Source of the DNA: Armatimonadota bacterium
Lineage (GTDB): Bacteria; Armatimonadota; Fimbriimonadia; Fimbriimonadales; ATM1
Reading direction: 5' to 3'
DNA: 64,000 nt
Assembly (NCBI GenBank): GCA_021324165.1
Contig: JAJPJR010000018.1
Coordinates: forward strand, 1 to 64,000
The notes beneath the pieces were generated by a model that had not been told where the DNA came from, made no database searches, and saw nothing but the letters and a program-made list of their open reading frames with translations. Position 1 is the stretch's first letter. Each line of letters opens with the position of its first letter. The translations under genes and the position numbers were made by a program. Positions 43,149 through 52,435 of the stretch are shown piece after piece.

Positions 43149-44855
43149 TCAGCCGCCGTTTAGGACCGACTGGGTCAACTGCTGCCAGCTGGAGGCTTCC
43201 TCTTCGGACATCGGGACCATCGCATAGGTTTCATCCATAATTCTCGCGGCTTCCGTCTTCTGTCCGGCGGCTGTCAGTTCCACCGCTTCCCGCACCGTGG
43301 CATCCTCGAACTGTTTTTTGCACTCTTCGTTCAGCGCCGATCCAGCGGCGCAGGTGTACGCCTTCATATACGCGTCTCGGCTTTTTGCGAACCAATCGAG
43401 ACGCTCCGAAACCGATTGTGATTTTCTGCCCGCTTCGCGCGCGGCATCTCCGGCAGAAAGATAAAGTTCCGGATCGGACTTTGCCGCATCTGCCGCGGCG
43501 ATGAAGTTTGCGTACGCTTCGTCAAAGTTGCGGGCTGACATCTGCGATTCGGCCCGCGGCGACTTTTTCTCGCTGCCTGAACCGGCTTTCGATGCCGTTT
43601 TGTCTCCGCCCTGAACAGGCGCCGCTTGGCTCGCATGCTGCTTTTCAGAAATCGCATTGATCGCATACACTGCCGCGAAACCCAGGCCGACGATCATCAG
43701 CCCTATGAAAATCACCCACAGCGTCCGCACAATGAAATCCGATGCGGCGGGCGACAAAATCGGGCGGTGCGGAGGCGGCAGCCAGGCTGGCGGATAGGGA
43801 GCGGGATTGTACGGCTGCGATGTTGGCACTCCCGGCTGCCCATACGCCTGTCCATAGGGCTGAGCATAGGGTTGACCGTAAGGCTGACCATAGGCCGGAG
43901 GCACCTGCTGATGCGGCGGCGGTTGGGGCGGATAGGGTGTTTGAATCGGCGGAGCGTAAGGATCGAGAGGCGGCCCCCAAGGCGCTGCGGTTGGACTCAA
44001 CATCGTGGGAGATTGGGCAAGCTGAGGATCGCTTCGAAGCGCGGATATCGCATCGCTCAACGCTTGTGCCATCGCTTTGGCGCTGTTAAATCGTAGTTCG
44101 GGAGATTTGTCCAGAGCCTTGCGAATCACTTGCGCCACCGAAAAACTTGCCTGCTGCGGGTCGGGCGGATCGTAGTGCATGATGGCGTGCGAAATCGAAA
44201 CCACGCTGTCGCCGGTGAACGGTTTTTTCCCCGCGATCGCTTCGTACAAAACGACGCCGGTGCTGAAAATGTCGGTGCGGGCGTCAATGTCGCGTCCGAC
44301 GATCTGTTCGGGCGACATATAACTCGGAGTGCCGAACACCTGACCGTCCATCGTAAGACTTGGTTCGAACGTCAGCCGTGCGATTCCAAAGTCGGTGAGT
44401 TTGACCCGCCCTTCGGGAAGCAGTTGGATGTTGTCGGGCTTCACGTCGCGGTGAATGATTCCGTGTTCGTGCGCATAAGACAGGCCTGCGAGCACTTCGC
44501 CGATAATCCGCGCGGCTTCGTCTTGGGGAATCAAACCTTCCGCATCGAGTTTCTGCCTGAGGGTTTGGCCCTCCAGGTATTCCATCGCAATGTAATGGCG
44601 GCCGTTGTCCTCGCCGACTTCATAAATGGTAACGATGTTCGCATGCGCCAGCGAGCCTGCGGCTTTCGCTTCCCGCAGGAAGCGGGCCATGCGCTCTCCC
44701 CTAAGCTTGTCGGTGGCGCCCGAAGGAAGGTTGAGCTCTTTCAGGGCGACGCGGCGGTTCATCGCGGGATCGTACGCTTCGTAAACGATGTCGTTGCTTC
44801 GCGCGATCTCCCGGATGATCTGGTATTTGCCAAGGGTTCCGCTGCCGGCGCTCAT
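43149..44855 (-). CDS. Membrane Ser/Thr protein kinase
   Basis: A 568-residue PknB-type kinase. The kinase domain (about 10-270) keeps Lys39 (VALKEL), HRDVKPDN (135-142), DFG (155-157) and GTPSYMSPEQ, so it should be active. The glycine loop is degenerate (IREIARSNDIVYEAYD). A linker (about 295-370) is dominated by Pro/Tyr/Gln/Gly repeats (YGQPYGQPYAQPYGQ). A transmembrane helix follows (about 378-402, TLWVIFIGLMIVGLGFAAVY), then an extracytoplasmic helical domain of TPR-like composition. No PASTA domains. It is the only kinase in the window with a full catalytic set and might phosphorylate neighbours, including PASTA or MshEN pseudokinases; that is speculation. Confidence 0.92.
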   Translation of the reverse strand: MSAGSGTLGKYQIIREIARSNDIVYEAYDPAMNRRVALKELNLPSGATDKLRGERMARFLREAKAAGSLAHANIVTIYEVGEDNGRHYIAMEYLEGQTLRQKLDAEGLIPQDEAARIIGEVLAGLSYAHEHGIIHRDVKPDNIQLLPEGRVKLTDFGIARLTFEPSLTMDGQVFGTPSYMSPEQIVGRDIDARTDIFSTGVVLYEAIAGKKPFTGDSVVSISHAIMHYDPPDPQQASFSVAQVIRKALDKSPELRFNSAKAMAQALSDAISALRSDPQLAQSPTMLSPTAAPWGPPLDPYAPPIQTPYPPQPPPHQQVPPAYGQPYGQPYAQPYGQAYGQPGVPTSQPYNPAPYPPAWLPPPHRPILSPAASDFIVRTLWVIFIGLMIVGLGFAAVYAINAISEKQHASQAAPVQGGDKTASKAGSGSEKKSPRAESQMSARNFDEAYANFIAAADAAKSDPELYLSAGDAAREAGRKSQSVSERLDWFAKSRDAYMKAYTCAAGSALNEECKKQFEDATVREAVELTAAGQKTEAARIMDETYAMVPMSEEEASSWQQLTQSVLNGG

Positions 44856-44906
44856 ATAAGGGCGTGTTTAACTATTATGGTTTGACGGGCGGATTGGGCA
44901 TGCAGG

Positions 44907-45572
44907 TTGCAGCCGAGCCGTCGCTGGCTTGCAAACCGTCTTGAGGGCATCGTGCTGTTCCGATGGTTCTTGTATCCGATCGGCAAACTGGTCTTGGGGA
45001 TTCTGTTCACCTTGTTTGGGCCGACGGTCGTGCGGGGCCGCAAAAACGTTCCCCGCAAGGGCGGATTGCTGGTGTTGGCAAACCACACGTCAGACGCCGA
45101 CCCGCCGCTGATGGGGCTCGCGACGCCGCGGCCGGTGTATTTCATGGCTAAGCACGAACTGTTTGGGATTCCGGTGCTGGGTGCTTTGATGCGGTGGTAT
45201 CGGGCGTTTCCGATTAGGCGGGGCACCGCCGACCGAGCGGCTTTGCGCCGCGCGATCGAACTGCTCCAAAACGGTCAATGCGTGGTGATGTTTCCCGAAG
45301 GCGAGTGCAGCGAAACGGGCAGGTTGTTGCGGATTCTTCCGGGTGCGGCGCTGGTGATTCGACAGTCGGGCGCGCCGGTCATCTGCTGCGGCATCCGAAA
45401 CAACCGCCGGCTTCTGCCCTATGGGAAGCTGATTCCGAGACCGGCGTTTGCGGTGATTCGCGTGGAGTTCGGCTTGCCGAGAACGTTTGAGCGCAGCGCA
45501 ACCGAACAGGAGATTTCTGGATGGATCGAATCTGAGCTTCGCAGACTGTCTCACCAAGAGCAGGTTATTTGA
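44907..45572 (+). CDS. plsC: 1-acyl-glycerol-3-phosphate acyltransferase
   Basis: A 221-residue PlsC-type acyltransferase that adds the second acyl chain to lysophosphatidate. The HX4D motif is His60-Asp65 (LANHTSDADPP), and FPEGECSETGRL is the glycerophosphate-binding loop. A hydrophobic helix precedes the active site (about 15-40). The TTG at 44907 is a weak start; GTG 44952 with GAGG upstream is a plausible alternative and would shorten the protein by 15 residues. The 3' end overlaps the convergent ABC permease gene by 8 bases. Confidence 0.9.
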   Translation: MQPSRRWLANRLEGIVLFRWFLYPIGKLVLGILFTLFGPTVVRGRKNVPRKGGLLVLANHTSDADPPLMGLATPRPVYFMAKHELFGIPVLGALMRWYRAFPIRRGTADRAALRRAIELLQNGQCVVMFPEGECSETGRLLRILPGAALVIRQSGAPVICCGIRNNRRLLPYGKLIPRPAFAVIRVEFGLPRTFERSATEQEISGWIESELRRLSHQEQVI

Positions 45573-46335
45573 CGGCCTTTTGGAACGACGCGAGCGTGAT
45601 AGAGATCATCACGAAGAACATCGCGCCCGCAATCAGGAATCCTTTATACACCGATGGGTTCGAAAAATCGGTGAGCACCAAAGCGCGCACGCCTTCGATC
45701 ACATAGGTAACAGGGTTATAGGTGGCGATGGCGGCGAAGGTGCCGGGAAGCAGGTTTTTGGGGGCTTGAGATGTGGTGAGATAAAGAAACGGAAACACGA
45801 TCACAAACATGGACTGCACCAAACGCGCGTTTTGGGTGCGCAGGGCGAAGATCATGCTCACACAGCTCCACCCCATTGAAAACAGAATCAGCAGCGCGAA
45901 GATTGCAAGCAGGCCGAAGAATCCTGAATGAATTCGCACTCCCACGGCCATAAGCAGCACCAGCACGATCATCCCTTGGAACACAGCATGAACGGCGACT
46001 TCGGTGAGTTTTCCCAAAATGATCGTCAGCCGGTGGATCGGCATGATGATGAGTTTTTTGAAGTATCCGTTTGAGATGTCTTGAACCAGTTCGATGCCCG
46101 CATTGCCCGATGAGAAGAAGACCGCCGAGAACAACGCGATCGGCGCGATGAAATCCCGATACGAAACGTTGGCCGGGAATCCAGGAACCCGCGCGAAGGA
46201 ACTGAGCGATGCCGAGTTGACCAAAAAGAAGAAGATCGGAATGAACAAAGAAGGGATCAGCGCAAGCAGCGGACGCCAGATCTGTTTGATGCTGCGAATC
46301 GAAAGATAGTACCAGTCAGAAAAGAATGTCGTCAT
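45565..46335 (-). CDS. ABC-2 type transporter permease
   Basis: A 256-residue integral membrane protein with six predicted helices, the first near 25-45 (LLALIPSLFIPIFFFLVNSA). The ABC-2 signature (TYNPVTYVIEGVRALVL) is near residue 205. The start at 46335 follows the ATPase stop after one base. Together with the ATPase it forms an export-type ABC transporter, of the class that includes DrrAB and polysaccharide or lipid exporters. Substrate unknown. Confidence 0.9.
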   Translation of the reverse strand: MTTFFSDWYYLSIRSIKQIWRPLLALIPSLFIPIFFFLVNSASLSSFARVPGFPANVSYRDFIAPIALFSAVFFSSGNAGIELVQDISNGYFKKLIIMPIHRLTIILGKLTEVAVHAVFQGMIVLVLLMAVGVRIHSGFFGLLAIFALLILFSMGWSCVSMIFALRTQNARLVQSMFVIVFPFLYLTTSQAPKNLLPGTFAAIATYNPVTYVIEGVRALVLTDFSNPSVYKGFLIAGAMFFVMISITLASFQKAVK

Positions 46336-46336
46336 C

Positions 46337-47128
46337 TTACATCCGCGACCTCGCATAAGGGTCTACCGCGTTCGCAATCACGTCTTCCTCGCCAAGCGTG
46401 CTGCCGGTGGTTTTTAGGAACACGTCTTCCAGATTCTTTGCCTGATGTTGGGTCACAAGCTCCTCGACTGTGCCTTCGGCGACGATCAGCCCTTTGTCCA
46501 TGATCGCGACGCGTTGGCACAACGCTTCAGCTTCCTCCATAAAGTGCGTCGTAAGAAAAATCGTCATTCCGGCGGCGTTGAGCTGGCGCAGATGGTTCCA
46601 AATGAGCTGCCTCGCGTGCGGGTCGAGGCCTTGGGTGGGCTCATCCAAAAACAGAATCTTCGGTTCGTGGATGAGGGAAAGCGCCAGATCGAACCTGCGC
46701 CGCATCCCTCCGGAATAGGTGTGCGTATATCTGTCGGCCACTTTTTCCAACTCCACCAGTTTCAGAAGTTTGGCAACCTGTTGTTCGATTCTTTCGGGCG
46801 GCAGGTGATACAGCCTGCCGTGCAGTTGGAGCATTTCGCGCGCTGTTGCGGTCTCGTCCAGACCCACTTCCTGCATCGCAAACCCAACGCGTTGATAGAT
46901 CTCCCTTGCGTTCTTTTCGAGAGTCAAACCGTCAATGATGATCTCGCCGCTGGTTCTCTTCACAAGGTTCACCAGCATGTTGATGGTTGTGGTTTTGCCA
47001 GCGCCATTCGGGCCAAGAAAACCGAAAAACTCTCCGGGTGCAACCTCGAAGCTCACTCCGCGCACGGCTTCGGTGCCGCCCGGATAGGTCTTCTTTAGGT
47101 TTTTGACCGAAATGATGGGTTCAGGCAT
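46337..47128 (-). CDS. ABC transporter ATP-binding protein (DrrA-like)
   Basis: A 263-residue ATPase. Walker A is GPNGAGKTTT (39-48), the signature is YSGGMRRRFDLALSL, Walker B ILFLDEPTQGLDP, and the switch His is in FLTTHFMEEAE. The C-terminal extension (ALCQRVAIMDKGLIVAEGT, LEDVFLKTTG) is the DrrA/daunorubicin-resistance type. It pairs with the permease gene 1 base downstream. Possibly drug, lipid or glycan export. Confidence 0.94.
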   Translation of the reverse strand: MPEPIISVKNLKKTYPGGTEAVRGVSFEVAPGEFFGFLGPNGAGKTTTINMLVNLVKRTSGEIIIDGLTLEKNAREIYQRVGFAMQEVGLDETATAREMLQLHGRLYHLPPERIEQQVAKLLKLVELEKVADRYTHTYSGGMRRRFDLALSLIHEPKILFLDEPTQGLDPHARQLIWNHLRQLNAAGMTIFLTTHFMEEAEALCQRVAIMDKGLIVAEGTVEELVTQHQAKNLEDVFLKTTGSTLGEEDVIANAVDPYARSRM

Positions 47129-47142
47129 TAGTAATCGCTAAT

Positions 47143-47907
47143 CTAATTTACACTACCAGATGATCGCTTCTTCTTCGCTTCGGCAGCTAAGTCGTGTCCG
47201 GTTCGCAAAAGTTTGAAAGATTCAATCGTGACAATGGACTGCTTCGTTTGAACGGCCGCTTTAATGTTTTCGCCGCCTTCGCCGAAATTTTTCACCCACT
47301 GTTCGGTGGTCTGCGGCGTTCCGACCATTTCCAACTCGGCGGAATCCAACAGATGTTTGATTCGGGCGGCGGCGGACCGGGCCGCATCGAGCAGCCGCTG
47401 GTTTGTTGGATTATCCAAAAACGTGTCGGATTGATCGGTTCCCAAGCCGTATTCGGCAGAAAGCGGTTTTGTGGGAAAAAGCCCCCATGCCAAAACACCG
47501 GGGGCCGTTTCCTCCTGTTTCAGCATGGCCGAAAACGCGCCCGCAGTCGTTGCGCAGCGGTTGAATTTCGCGACGATGGCGGCTGATGCAGAAGCATCGG
47601 GCTTGGCTGCCTGCAGAGATTTGACCAACTGGCCGCACTCTTCTTCGGCATCGCCGATTTTTCCCCAATCCACCTTGGGCTCCGGCACCAGAATCAGGAA
47701 GTATTTCGGCTGGTCGCCGGTCGCCTCGTAGCTGTCCCCTTCGCTCAGAACCCAAGCCCGAAAGCGCACCCTTTGGCCGTTGTGCGCGGCCAAATCGAGG
47801 TATTGCACACTGGCTGCGGGGCCGGTAGGGGGATTGTCGGCGGTCTTTTTGGCCGCGCAGCCGAAAAGCGCAGCGAGAACCGCGGCTGATAGGGGGAAAG
47901 CGCGCAT
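47143..47907 (-). CDS. Lipoprotein of unknown function
   Basis: A 254-residue lipoprotein; the ATG at 47907 gives a lipoprotein signal, MRAFPLSAAVLAALFGC, with lipidated Cys17. An upstream open extension lies antisense to other coding and lacks support. A beta-strand domain follows (VRFRAWVLSEGDSYEATG, YFLILVPEPKVDW), then a helical part with many charged residues and a basic end (AEAKKKRSSGSVN). No family was recognised. It lies 14 bases upstream of the ABC ATPase gene in the same direction and could be part of the exporter system. Confidence 0.7.
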   Translation of the reverse strand: MRAFPLSAAVLAALFGCAAKKTADNPPTGPAASVQYLDLAAHNGQRVRFRAWVLSEGDSYEATGDQPKYFLILVPEPKVDWGKIGDAEEECGQLVKSLQAAKPDASASAAIVAKFNRCATTAGAFSAMLKQEETAPGVLAWGLFPTKPLSAEYGLGTDQSDTFLDNPTNQRLLDAARSAAARIKHLLDSAELEMVGTPQTTEQWVKNFGEGGENIKAAVQTKQSIVTIESFKLLRTGHDLAAEAKKKRSSGSVN

Positions 47908-47970
47908 GGGTGAAACTATGGCCCGAACCAGCGCCGAAGCGCAAGCCGCATGTGAGCCAAAATAGGGAAT

Positions 47971-49053
47971 ATGGCTGTGGTGATCGGCAAAGACAAGGAT
48001 CGGATTGCAAAAGCGCTCGGCAGCGAGGCCGAGAGTCTTTTGAGGCATAAGGCGAAGGTTTCGAAAGACCTGCTTCACCTGCCCGGGCCCGATTTCATAG
48101 ATCGGGTCGTGGCTGGCTCGGATCGAACCGTTCGGGCGATCGGTTCGCTGCAGCAGATTTTCGGCCACGGCCGGCTTGCAAACACCGGTTATGTGAGCAT
48201 TCTGCCCGTTGACCAAGGCGTGGAACACAGCGCGGGCGCGAGTTTCGCAAAAAACCCAGCATATTTTGATCCTGAAAAGATTGTGGAGTTGGCGATTGAA
48301 GGAGGGTGCAACGCGGTGGCGTCAACGGTTGGTGTGCTTGGAGCCTGCTCGCGCAAATACGCGCACAAGATTCCGTTCATCGCCAAGATCAATCACAACG
48401 AACTTTTGACGTATCCCAACAAGTTCGATCAGATTATGTTCGGCGGCGTGGAACAGGCGTGGGATATGGGTGCGGCAGCCATCGGCGCGACGATCTATTT
48501 TGGAAGCGAAGAAAGCGCAAGGCAGATTCAAGAAGTTTCGCAGGCGTTCCGCCACGCGCACGAACTTGGCATGGCCACCGTTCTTTGGTGCTATCTGCAC
48601 AATTCGGAATTCAAAAAGGATAAGGACTACCACGTGTCTGCGGATTTGACAGGACAAGCGAACCATTTGGGTGTTACGATCGAAGCGGACATCATCAAAC
48701 AGAAACTTCCTGAAAACAACGGCGGGTATTTGGCATTGAACATGGATGGCGGAAGTTATGGAAAAACCGACAAGCGGATTTATAGTGAACTTTGCAGCGA
48801 TCACCCGATAGATTTGTGCAGGTATCAGGTGTTGAACTGTTATTCGGGCCGTGCCGGATTGATCAATTCAGGCGGCGCATCTGGCGAGAACGATTTTGCC
48901 GAGGCGATTCGCACCGCGGTGATCAACAAACGCGCCGGAGGCACGGGTTTAATCAGCGGCAGGAAGGCGTTTCAAAGACCGATGAATGAAGGCGTGGAAC
49001 TTTTGAACGCGATTCAAGATGTGTATTTGTGCGAAGATGTAACGATCGCCTAA
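47971..49053 (+). CDS. fbaB: Class I fructose-bisphosphate aldolase
   Basis: A 360-residue Schiff-base aldolase of the FbaB/DhnA type that splits fructose-1,6-bisphosphate. Characteristic segments are [44 protein letters not shown] and [13 protein letters not shown], and near the end [18 protein letters not shown] with the phosphate-binding [14 protein letters not shown]. Length is typical. The gene is divergent from the lipoprotein and ABC genes (63-base gap). The stop overlaps the convergent dedA end by 4 bases. Confidence 0.93.
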   Translation: MAVVIGKDKDRIAKALGSEAESLLRHKAKVSKDLLHLPGPDFIDRVVAGSDRTVRAIGSLQQIFGHGRLANTGYVSILPVDQGVEHSAGASFAKNPAYFDPEKIVELAIEGGCNAVASTVGVLGACSRKYAHKIPFIAKINHNELLTYPNKFDQIMFGGVEQAWDMGAAAIGATIYFGSEESARQIQEVSQAFRHAHELGMATVLWCYLHNSEFKKDKDYHVSADLTGQANHLGVTIEADIIKQKLPENNGGYLALNMDGGSYGKTDKRIYSELCSDHPIDLCRYQVLNCYSGRAGLINSGGASGENDFAEAIRTAVINKRAGGTGLISGRKAFQRPMNEGVELLNAIQDVYLCEDVTIA

Positions 49054-49670
49054 GCATCATTTGTTGCACGCCGTTTCTTGAAAATCCAGTACGCAACCAA
49101 TCCGATGATAAGAAGAATCACCGCAATATCGGCGATTTTCATGGCGGGCCTGAGCTGTTCCCGGAACGACTGAAACGCAAATCCCAAATATGCCCAACCG
49201 TAGCACCAAACTGCGCTTCCTGCCAACGACAGCGCAATGAACGGAACAAACCGCACGCGGTAAATGCCCATGGGCAAGGATATGAAAGCGTGACCCACGG
49301 GAATGAGTCTGCCGATGAATGCGGATGCCATTCCGTATTTGGCAAACCATTTGTCGGCATGATCAATCTCTTTCTTTCGAATGAGCAGAAACCTGCCATA
49401 TTTTTCCAGGAACGGCCTGCCGCCATATTTTCCTGCTGCGTAGGCGATCGCGCTGCCAACCCCGCTTCCCAAAACACCGGCCAAAACCGCTAAGTGCAAA
49501 CTGAAAAAGTTTTGGCGTGCGAGCATTCCCGAAGTGGACATGACGAGTTCGCTGCCCGCAGGAATGCACATCGAATCAATGCACAAAAGAGTTGCCACCG
49601 CAAAGTAGCCCGCGTGATCAACGAAAGATCGAATGAGCGATTCGAACCAGGTTACGAATCCGTCAAGCAT
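49050..49670 (-). CDS. DedA family membrane protein
   Basis: A 206-residue polytopic protein with the SNARE-associated/VTT domain: [34 protein letters not shown] and [18 protein letters not shown], with the conserved Arg of the re-entrant loops. DedA proteins move lipids such as undecaprenyl phosphate or phosphatidylethanolamine across the inner membrane. The start overlaps the DUF1385 gene by 8 bases; it is last in the M48-GT2-TIGR03790-DUF1385-dedA run. Confidence 0.93.
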   Translation of the reverse strand: MLDGFVTWFESLIRSFVDHAGYFAVATLLCIDSMCIPAGSELVMSTSGMLARQNFFSLHLAVLAGVLGSGVGSAIAYAAGKYGGRPFLEKYGRFLLIRKKEIDHADKWFAKYGMASAFIGRLIPVGHAFISLPMGIYRVRFVPFIALSLAGSAVWCYGWAYLGFAFQSFREQLRPAMKIADIAVILLIIGLVAYWIFKKRRATNDA

Positions 49671-50652
49671 TCTGCGCTGCGGGTTCCAACGGCGTTTCTG
49701 ATTTTGTATCTACCACCGCGCGAAGTGCGGTAAGCGCGACCTCGACCTGGGAGGCATCGGGCTCTCGCGTTGTGAGAAACTGTGTTGCCAAACCCGGAGC
49801 GAACGCAATTTTCACCCAAACCTGATTGCGGAATTTGCCGGCAAGCCTCAGCGCTTCATAAGCGATGCCTGCCACAATCGGGAGCAGTGCGATTTCCACC
49901 AGAACGCGCACGCCGACATTTGCGATTTTGAGGGTTTGCTCTCCGAGTGGATAGCGTGGTACCCATGTGAAAATCAACAAAGTCAGCAGCAAAACGATGA
50001 TGGCGAAACTTGTGCCGCAGCGTGGATGCAGCCGCGTTTGCTTCAGTGCGTTTTCGGTCGTCAACGGAATATCGTTCTCAAGGCAGTTGATGGATTTGTG
50101 CTCGGCGCCGTGATATTGAAAGACGCGCCGAATGTCGGGCATCAGGCCGATGAGTCCCACATATCCGATAAAAAACACGATCTTGACGATTTCGGATATC
50201 AGGTTTTTCAGGTTTTGCGATTTGATTCCGGTCAGTTCGGCGATGTAGTTCGGCCCGACGCTGAACAACAGCACGCCGATGATGATCGCCACGATCATGG
50301 TGGATGTGATCGCCGCGCTCGACGCTTTTGCCATGTTTTCGGGCGGGCGGACGGTCACCTGCCCGTTGGAATCGGCTGGCGAGGAAAACGTTTCTTCCAA
50401 CTGCACATGCGAGGCGAACTTCATCGCTTTGGTGCCAAGGGTAAGCGCATCGAGAATGCCAAAAGATCCGCGGAGAAAGGGAAGCTTCAGCCACTTTTGT
50501 CTGCCGATCCAAGTTTTTTCCATCGGTTCTGAGTGCAGAACCATCTGACCGTTGGGCGCTCGGCACGCGATTGCATAAGATTTTGGGGAGCGCATCATGA
50601 CGCCTTCGATCAGCGCCTGTCCTCCGTATTGCAGATATTCGCCTTTTGGCAT
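49663..50652 (-). CDS. DUF1385 (YqhQ-type) membrane protein
   Basis: A 329-residue protein of the DUF1385 family, recognised by LQYGGQALIEGVMMRSP at the N-terminus, EHKSINCLEND, TRLHPRCGTSFAIIVLLLTL and PIVAGIAYEALRLAGKF. It has about four transmembrane helices. The family is widespread in Gram-positive and Armatimonadota-like bacteria, with unknown biochemical role. It is translated in overlap with dedA. The adjacent TIGR03790 and GT2 genes share its direction. Confidence 0.9.
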   Translation of the reverse strand: MPKGEYLQYGGQALIEGVMMRSPKSYAIACRAPNGQMVLHSEPMEKTWIGRQKWLKLPFLRGSFGILDALTLGTKAMKFASHVQLEETFSSPADSNGQVTVRPPENMAKASSAAITSTMIVAIIIGVLLFSVGPNYIAELTGIKSQNLKNLISEIVKIVFFIGYVGLIGLMPDIRRVFQYHGAEHKSINCLENDIPLTTENALKQTRLHPRCGTSFAIIVLLLTLLIFTWVPRYPLGEQTLKIANVGVRVLVEIALLPIVAGIAYEALRLAGKFRNQVWVKIAFAPGLATQFLTTREPDASQVEVALTALRAVVDTKSETPLEPAAQNA

Positions 50653-50675
50653 TGGTTAATTATAGATCGTTTGGA

Positions 50676-51782
50676 TTATTTTTTGGAGTAAGGCGAACAA
50701 AGGGGGTCGCCCACCACAATGTCTTTCCACTTCAGCAACGGCGATGCGGCATAAAAACTTTCTGCGAGGTTCAGCCCGTTCGTGTACCTGTCGAACAGAA
50801 TGTCAATGTGCGCAAGCGCGAGCGTATAAGGCTCGCTCACATAACCTTTCACTCCCGTAACGCCTTGTGCAATGAGATCGGCGATCAAGCTTTGGCCGCC
50901 CGTTGTGCGCCTGAAAGTTCGCGCGCTGGTTGAAACGAACGTTTCGGCAATCGCGCCGGGGCGGAAACGCAATGAGTTATAAAGCGACTGTTGAAAACTC
51001 GCGTCGTTGCTTCCCCAACTTGCATATCCCATCAAATCCACTTCGCCTCCGATGAACTTTTGAGTGTTGTCGAACATCACGTCGAACTTTTTGTGCTCCA
51101 GAATATCGTTTGCGGCGATTAACGTTTTTTGCGTTTGGCCATATCCTCCATTCGAAGCGTTTGGCGATGCATCGAGCAGAAACTTTCCTTTGGCGTTGGT
51201 CGCTTTCAGGCTTCGACCAATGAGCGCCATCGCGTCCTCTTTTGTGTAACCATCCAGCCGAGTTACAAGATAGAACCCGTATTTATCGCTTGAAAAAGGT
51301 TCGTTGCCGCCGAAGTACGGATTGGTGCAACGCCTGAGCTGCGCCTCATCCAACTGCATTTTCATCGGTTCAAGGGGTTTGGCGTGCCATTTTGGATGCG
51401 CGTCGAGCATCAGCGTGGCGTCAACACTGTATCCTTCGTTCACCGCTAGCCGAATCGGTATTCCCCGGCACAGCACAATGAAGTCAATTTTCAGTTTGTC
51501 TTTGGCTATTTTTTGAAAAACCGCGTCGCAAATCTGTGTTTGAAACTCTGCGAACGAGATATCGTCGTCAGTTTGCGTTCGAATGGCCAGCAGATTGTTA
51601 TCGGGCACGCCGCGCGCCGATGCATACAGTTTAGCGATTTCCAAACTTTCGGGGGCAAACACGTTGTAAACCACCAAAACGTGCGATGCGCGCGGATCGG
51701 GCGCTTCGCGCGCCGCCAAGGTCGGCCCGCACCCCCAAAAAGCGATGCCGAGGAATACCGGTAAAAAGCCCACCCTGTTCAA
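50676..51782 (-). CDS. TIGR03790-type secreted protein
   Basis: A 368-residue exported protein with a signal peptide (about 1-23, LGIAFWGCGPTLAA). The N-terminal region HVLVVYNVFAPESLEIAKLY and YASARGVPDNNLLAI, then IDFIVLCRGIPIRL, and the late TTGGQSLIADLIAQGVTG match the TIGR03790 family pattern, in which a hydrolase-like alpha/beta core is likely but function is unknown. The stop is followed after 23 bases by the DUF1385 start. It overlaps the GT2 gene by 4 bases. Extracytoplasmic location is supported by the signal. Confidence 0.85.
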   Translation of the reverse strand: MNRVGFLPVFLGIAFWGCGPTLAAREAPDPRASHVLVVYNVFAPESLEIAKLYASARGVPDNNLLAIRTQTDDDISFAEFQTQICDAVFQKIAKDKLKIDFIVLCRGIPIRLAVNEGYSVDATLMLDAHPKWHAKPLEPMKMQLDEAQLRRCTNPYFGGNEPFSSDKYGFYLVTRLDGYTKEDAMALIGRSLKATNAKGKFLLDASPNASNGGYGQTQKTLIAANDILEHKKFDVMFDNTQKFIGGEVDLMGYASWGSNDASFQQSLYNSLRFRPGAIAETFVSTSARTFRRTTGGQSLIADLIAQGVTGVKGYVSEPYTLALAHIDILFDRYTNGLNLAESFYAASPLLKWKDIVVGDPLCSPYSKK

Positions 51783-52435
51783 CTCATATATCGCCGAGAG
51801 GTGTAGCGGCGCGAGCGCACCATCGCCCGCCCGATTTCGGCATACATTTTCGCGCGATGAGCGGTGCCTTTCACAAACCCGAGTTTCCGCTCCTTTGCGG
51901 TGTGCGTCACTCCATGAATCACCACTCTGCGGATGATCATGTGACGCTTTCGCGCAACGTGATTGATCGTTACTTCAACACCCATGCGCACTTCCGGAAG
52001 CCACGGAATCATTTCGATCAGCTCTCTTTTCATGGCGCGCTGGCCCGAAATGTAAGGCGAAATCACCTGCGCCGCGTCTGACCACAATTTGCCCCGCCTG
52101 AACACTCCGATGCACATGTCGGCGCCTTCGAGCACAGGCGTTACGATCTGATCAATGTGCAAAGGTCTTAGACCCACAAGATCGGCATCAATAAACGCGA
52201 TGATTTCCGATTCGGCGGCAAGCACTCCCGCGCACATGGCGGCTCCTTTTCCCATGTTGCGTTTGAGTTCGATCACCTTCACTCCCGGGAACGTTTTTGC
52301 GACGCCGACGGTTCGATCGCGCGATCCGTCGCTCACAACGATGACTTCGTCCACCCCTGCGTTCGTAACTGCGGCCAGCACGCTTCCGATGCGCGCTTCC
52401 TCGTTATAGGCGGGAATCACAACGGCGACCTTCAA
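51779..52435 (-). CDS. Glycosyltransferase family 2
   Basis: A 218-residue soluble GT-A glycosyltransferase. VVIPAYNEEARIG and VSDGSRDRTVGVA bind the nucleotide sugar, and FIDADLVGLRPLHI holds the metal-binding Asp-x-Asp. No C-terminal membrane helix is seen; the tail is very basic (MVRSRRYTSRRYMS). Acceptor is unknown, perhaps a dolichol/undecaprenyl-linked sugar as in short DPM-type enzymes. It is coupled to the TIGR03790 gene downstream and the M48 gene upstream by 4-base overlaps on both sides. Confidence 0.9.
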   Translation of the reverse strand: MKVAVVIPAYNEEARIGSVLAAVTNAGVDEVIVVSDGSRDRTVGVAKTFPGVKVIELKRNMGKGAAMCAGVLAAESEIIAFIDADLVGLRPLHIDQIVTPVLEGADMCIGVFRRGKLWSDAAQVISPYISGQRAMKRELIEMIPWLPEVRMGVEVTINHVARKRHMIIRRVVIHGVTHTAKERKLGFVKGTAHRAKMYAEIGRAMVRSRRYTSRRYMS

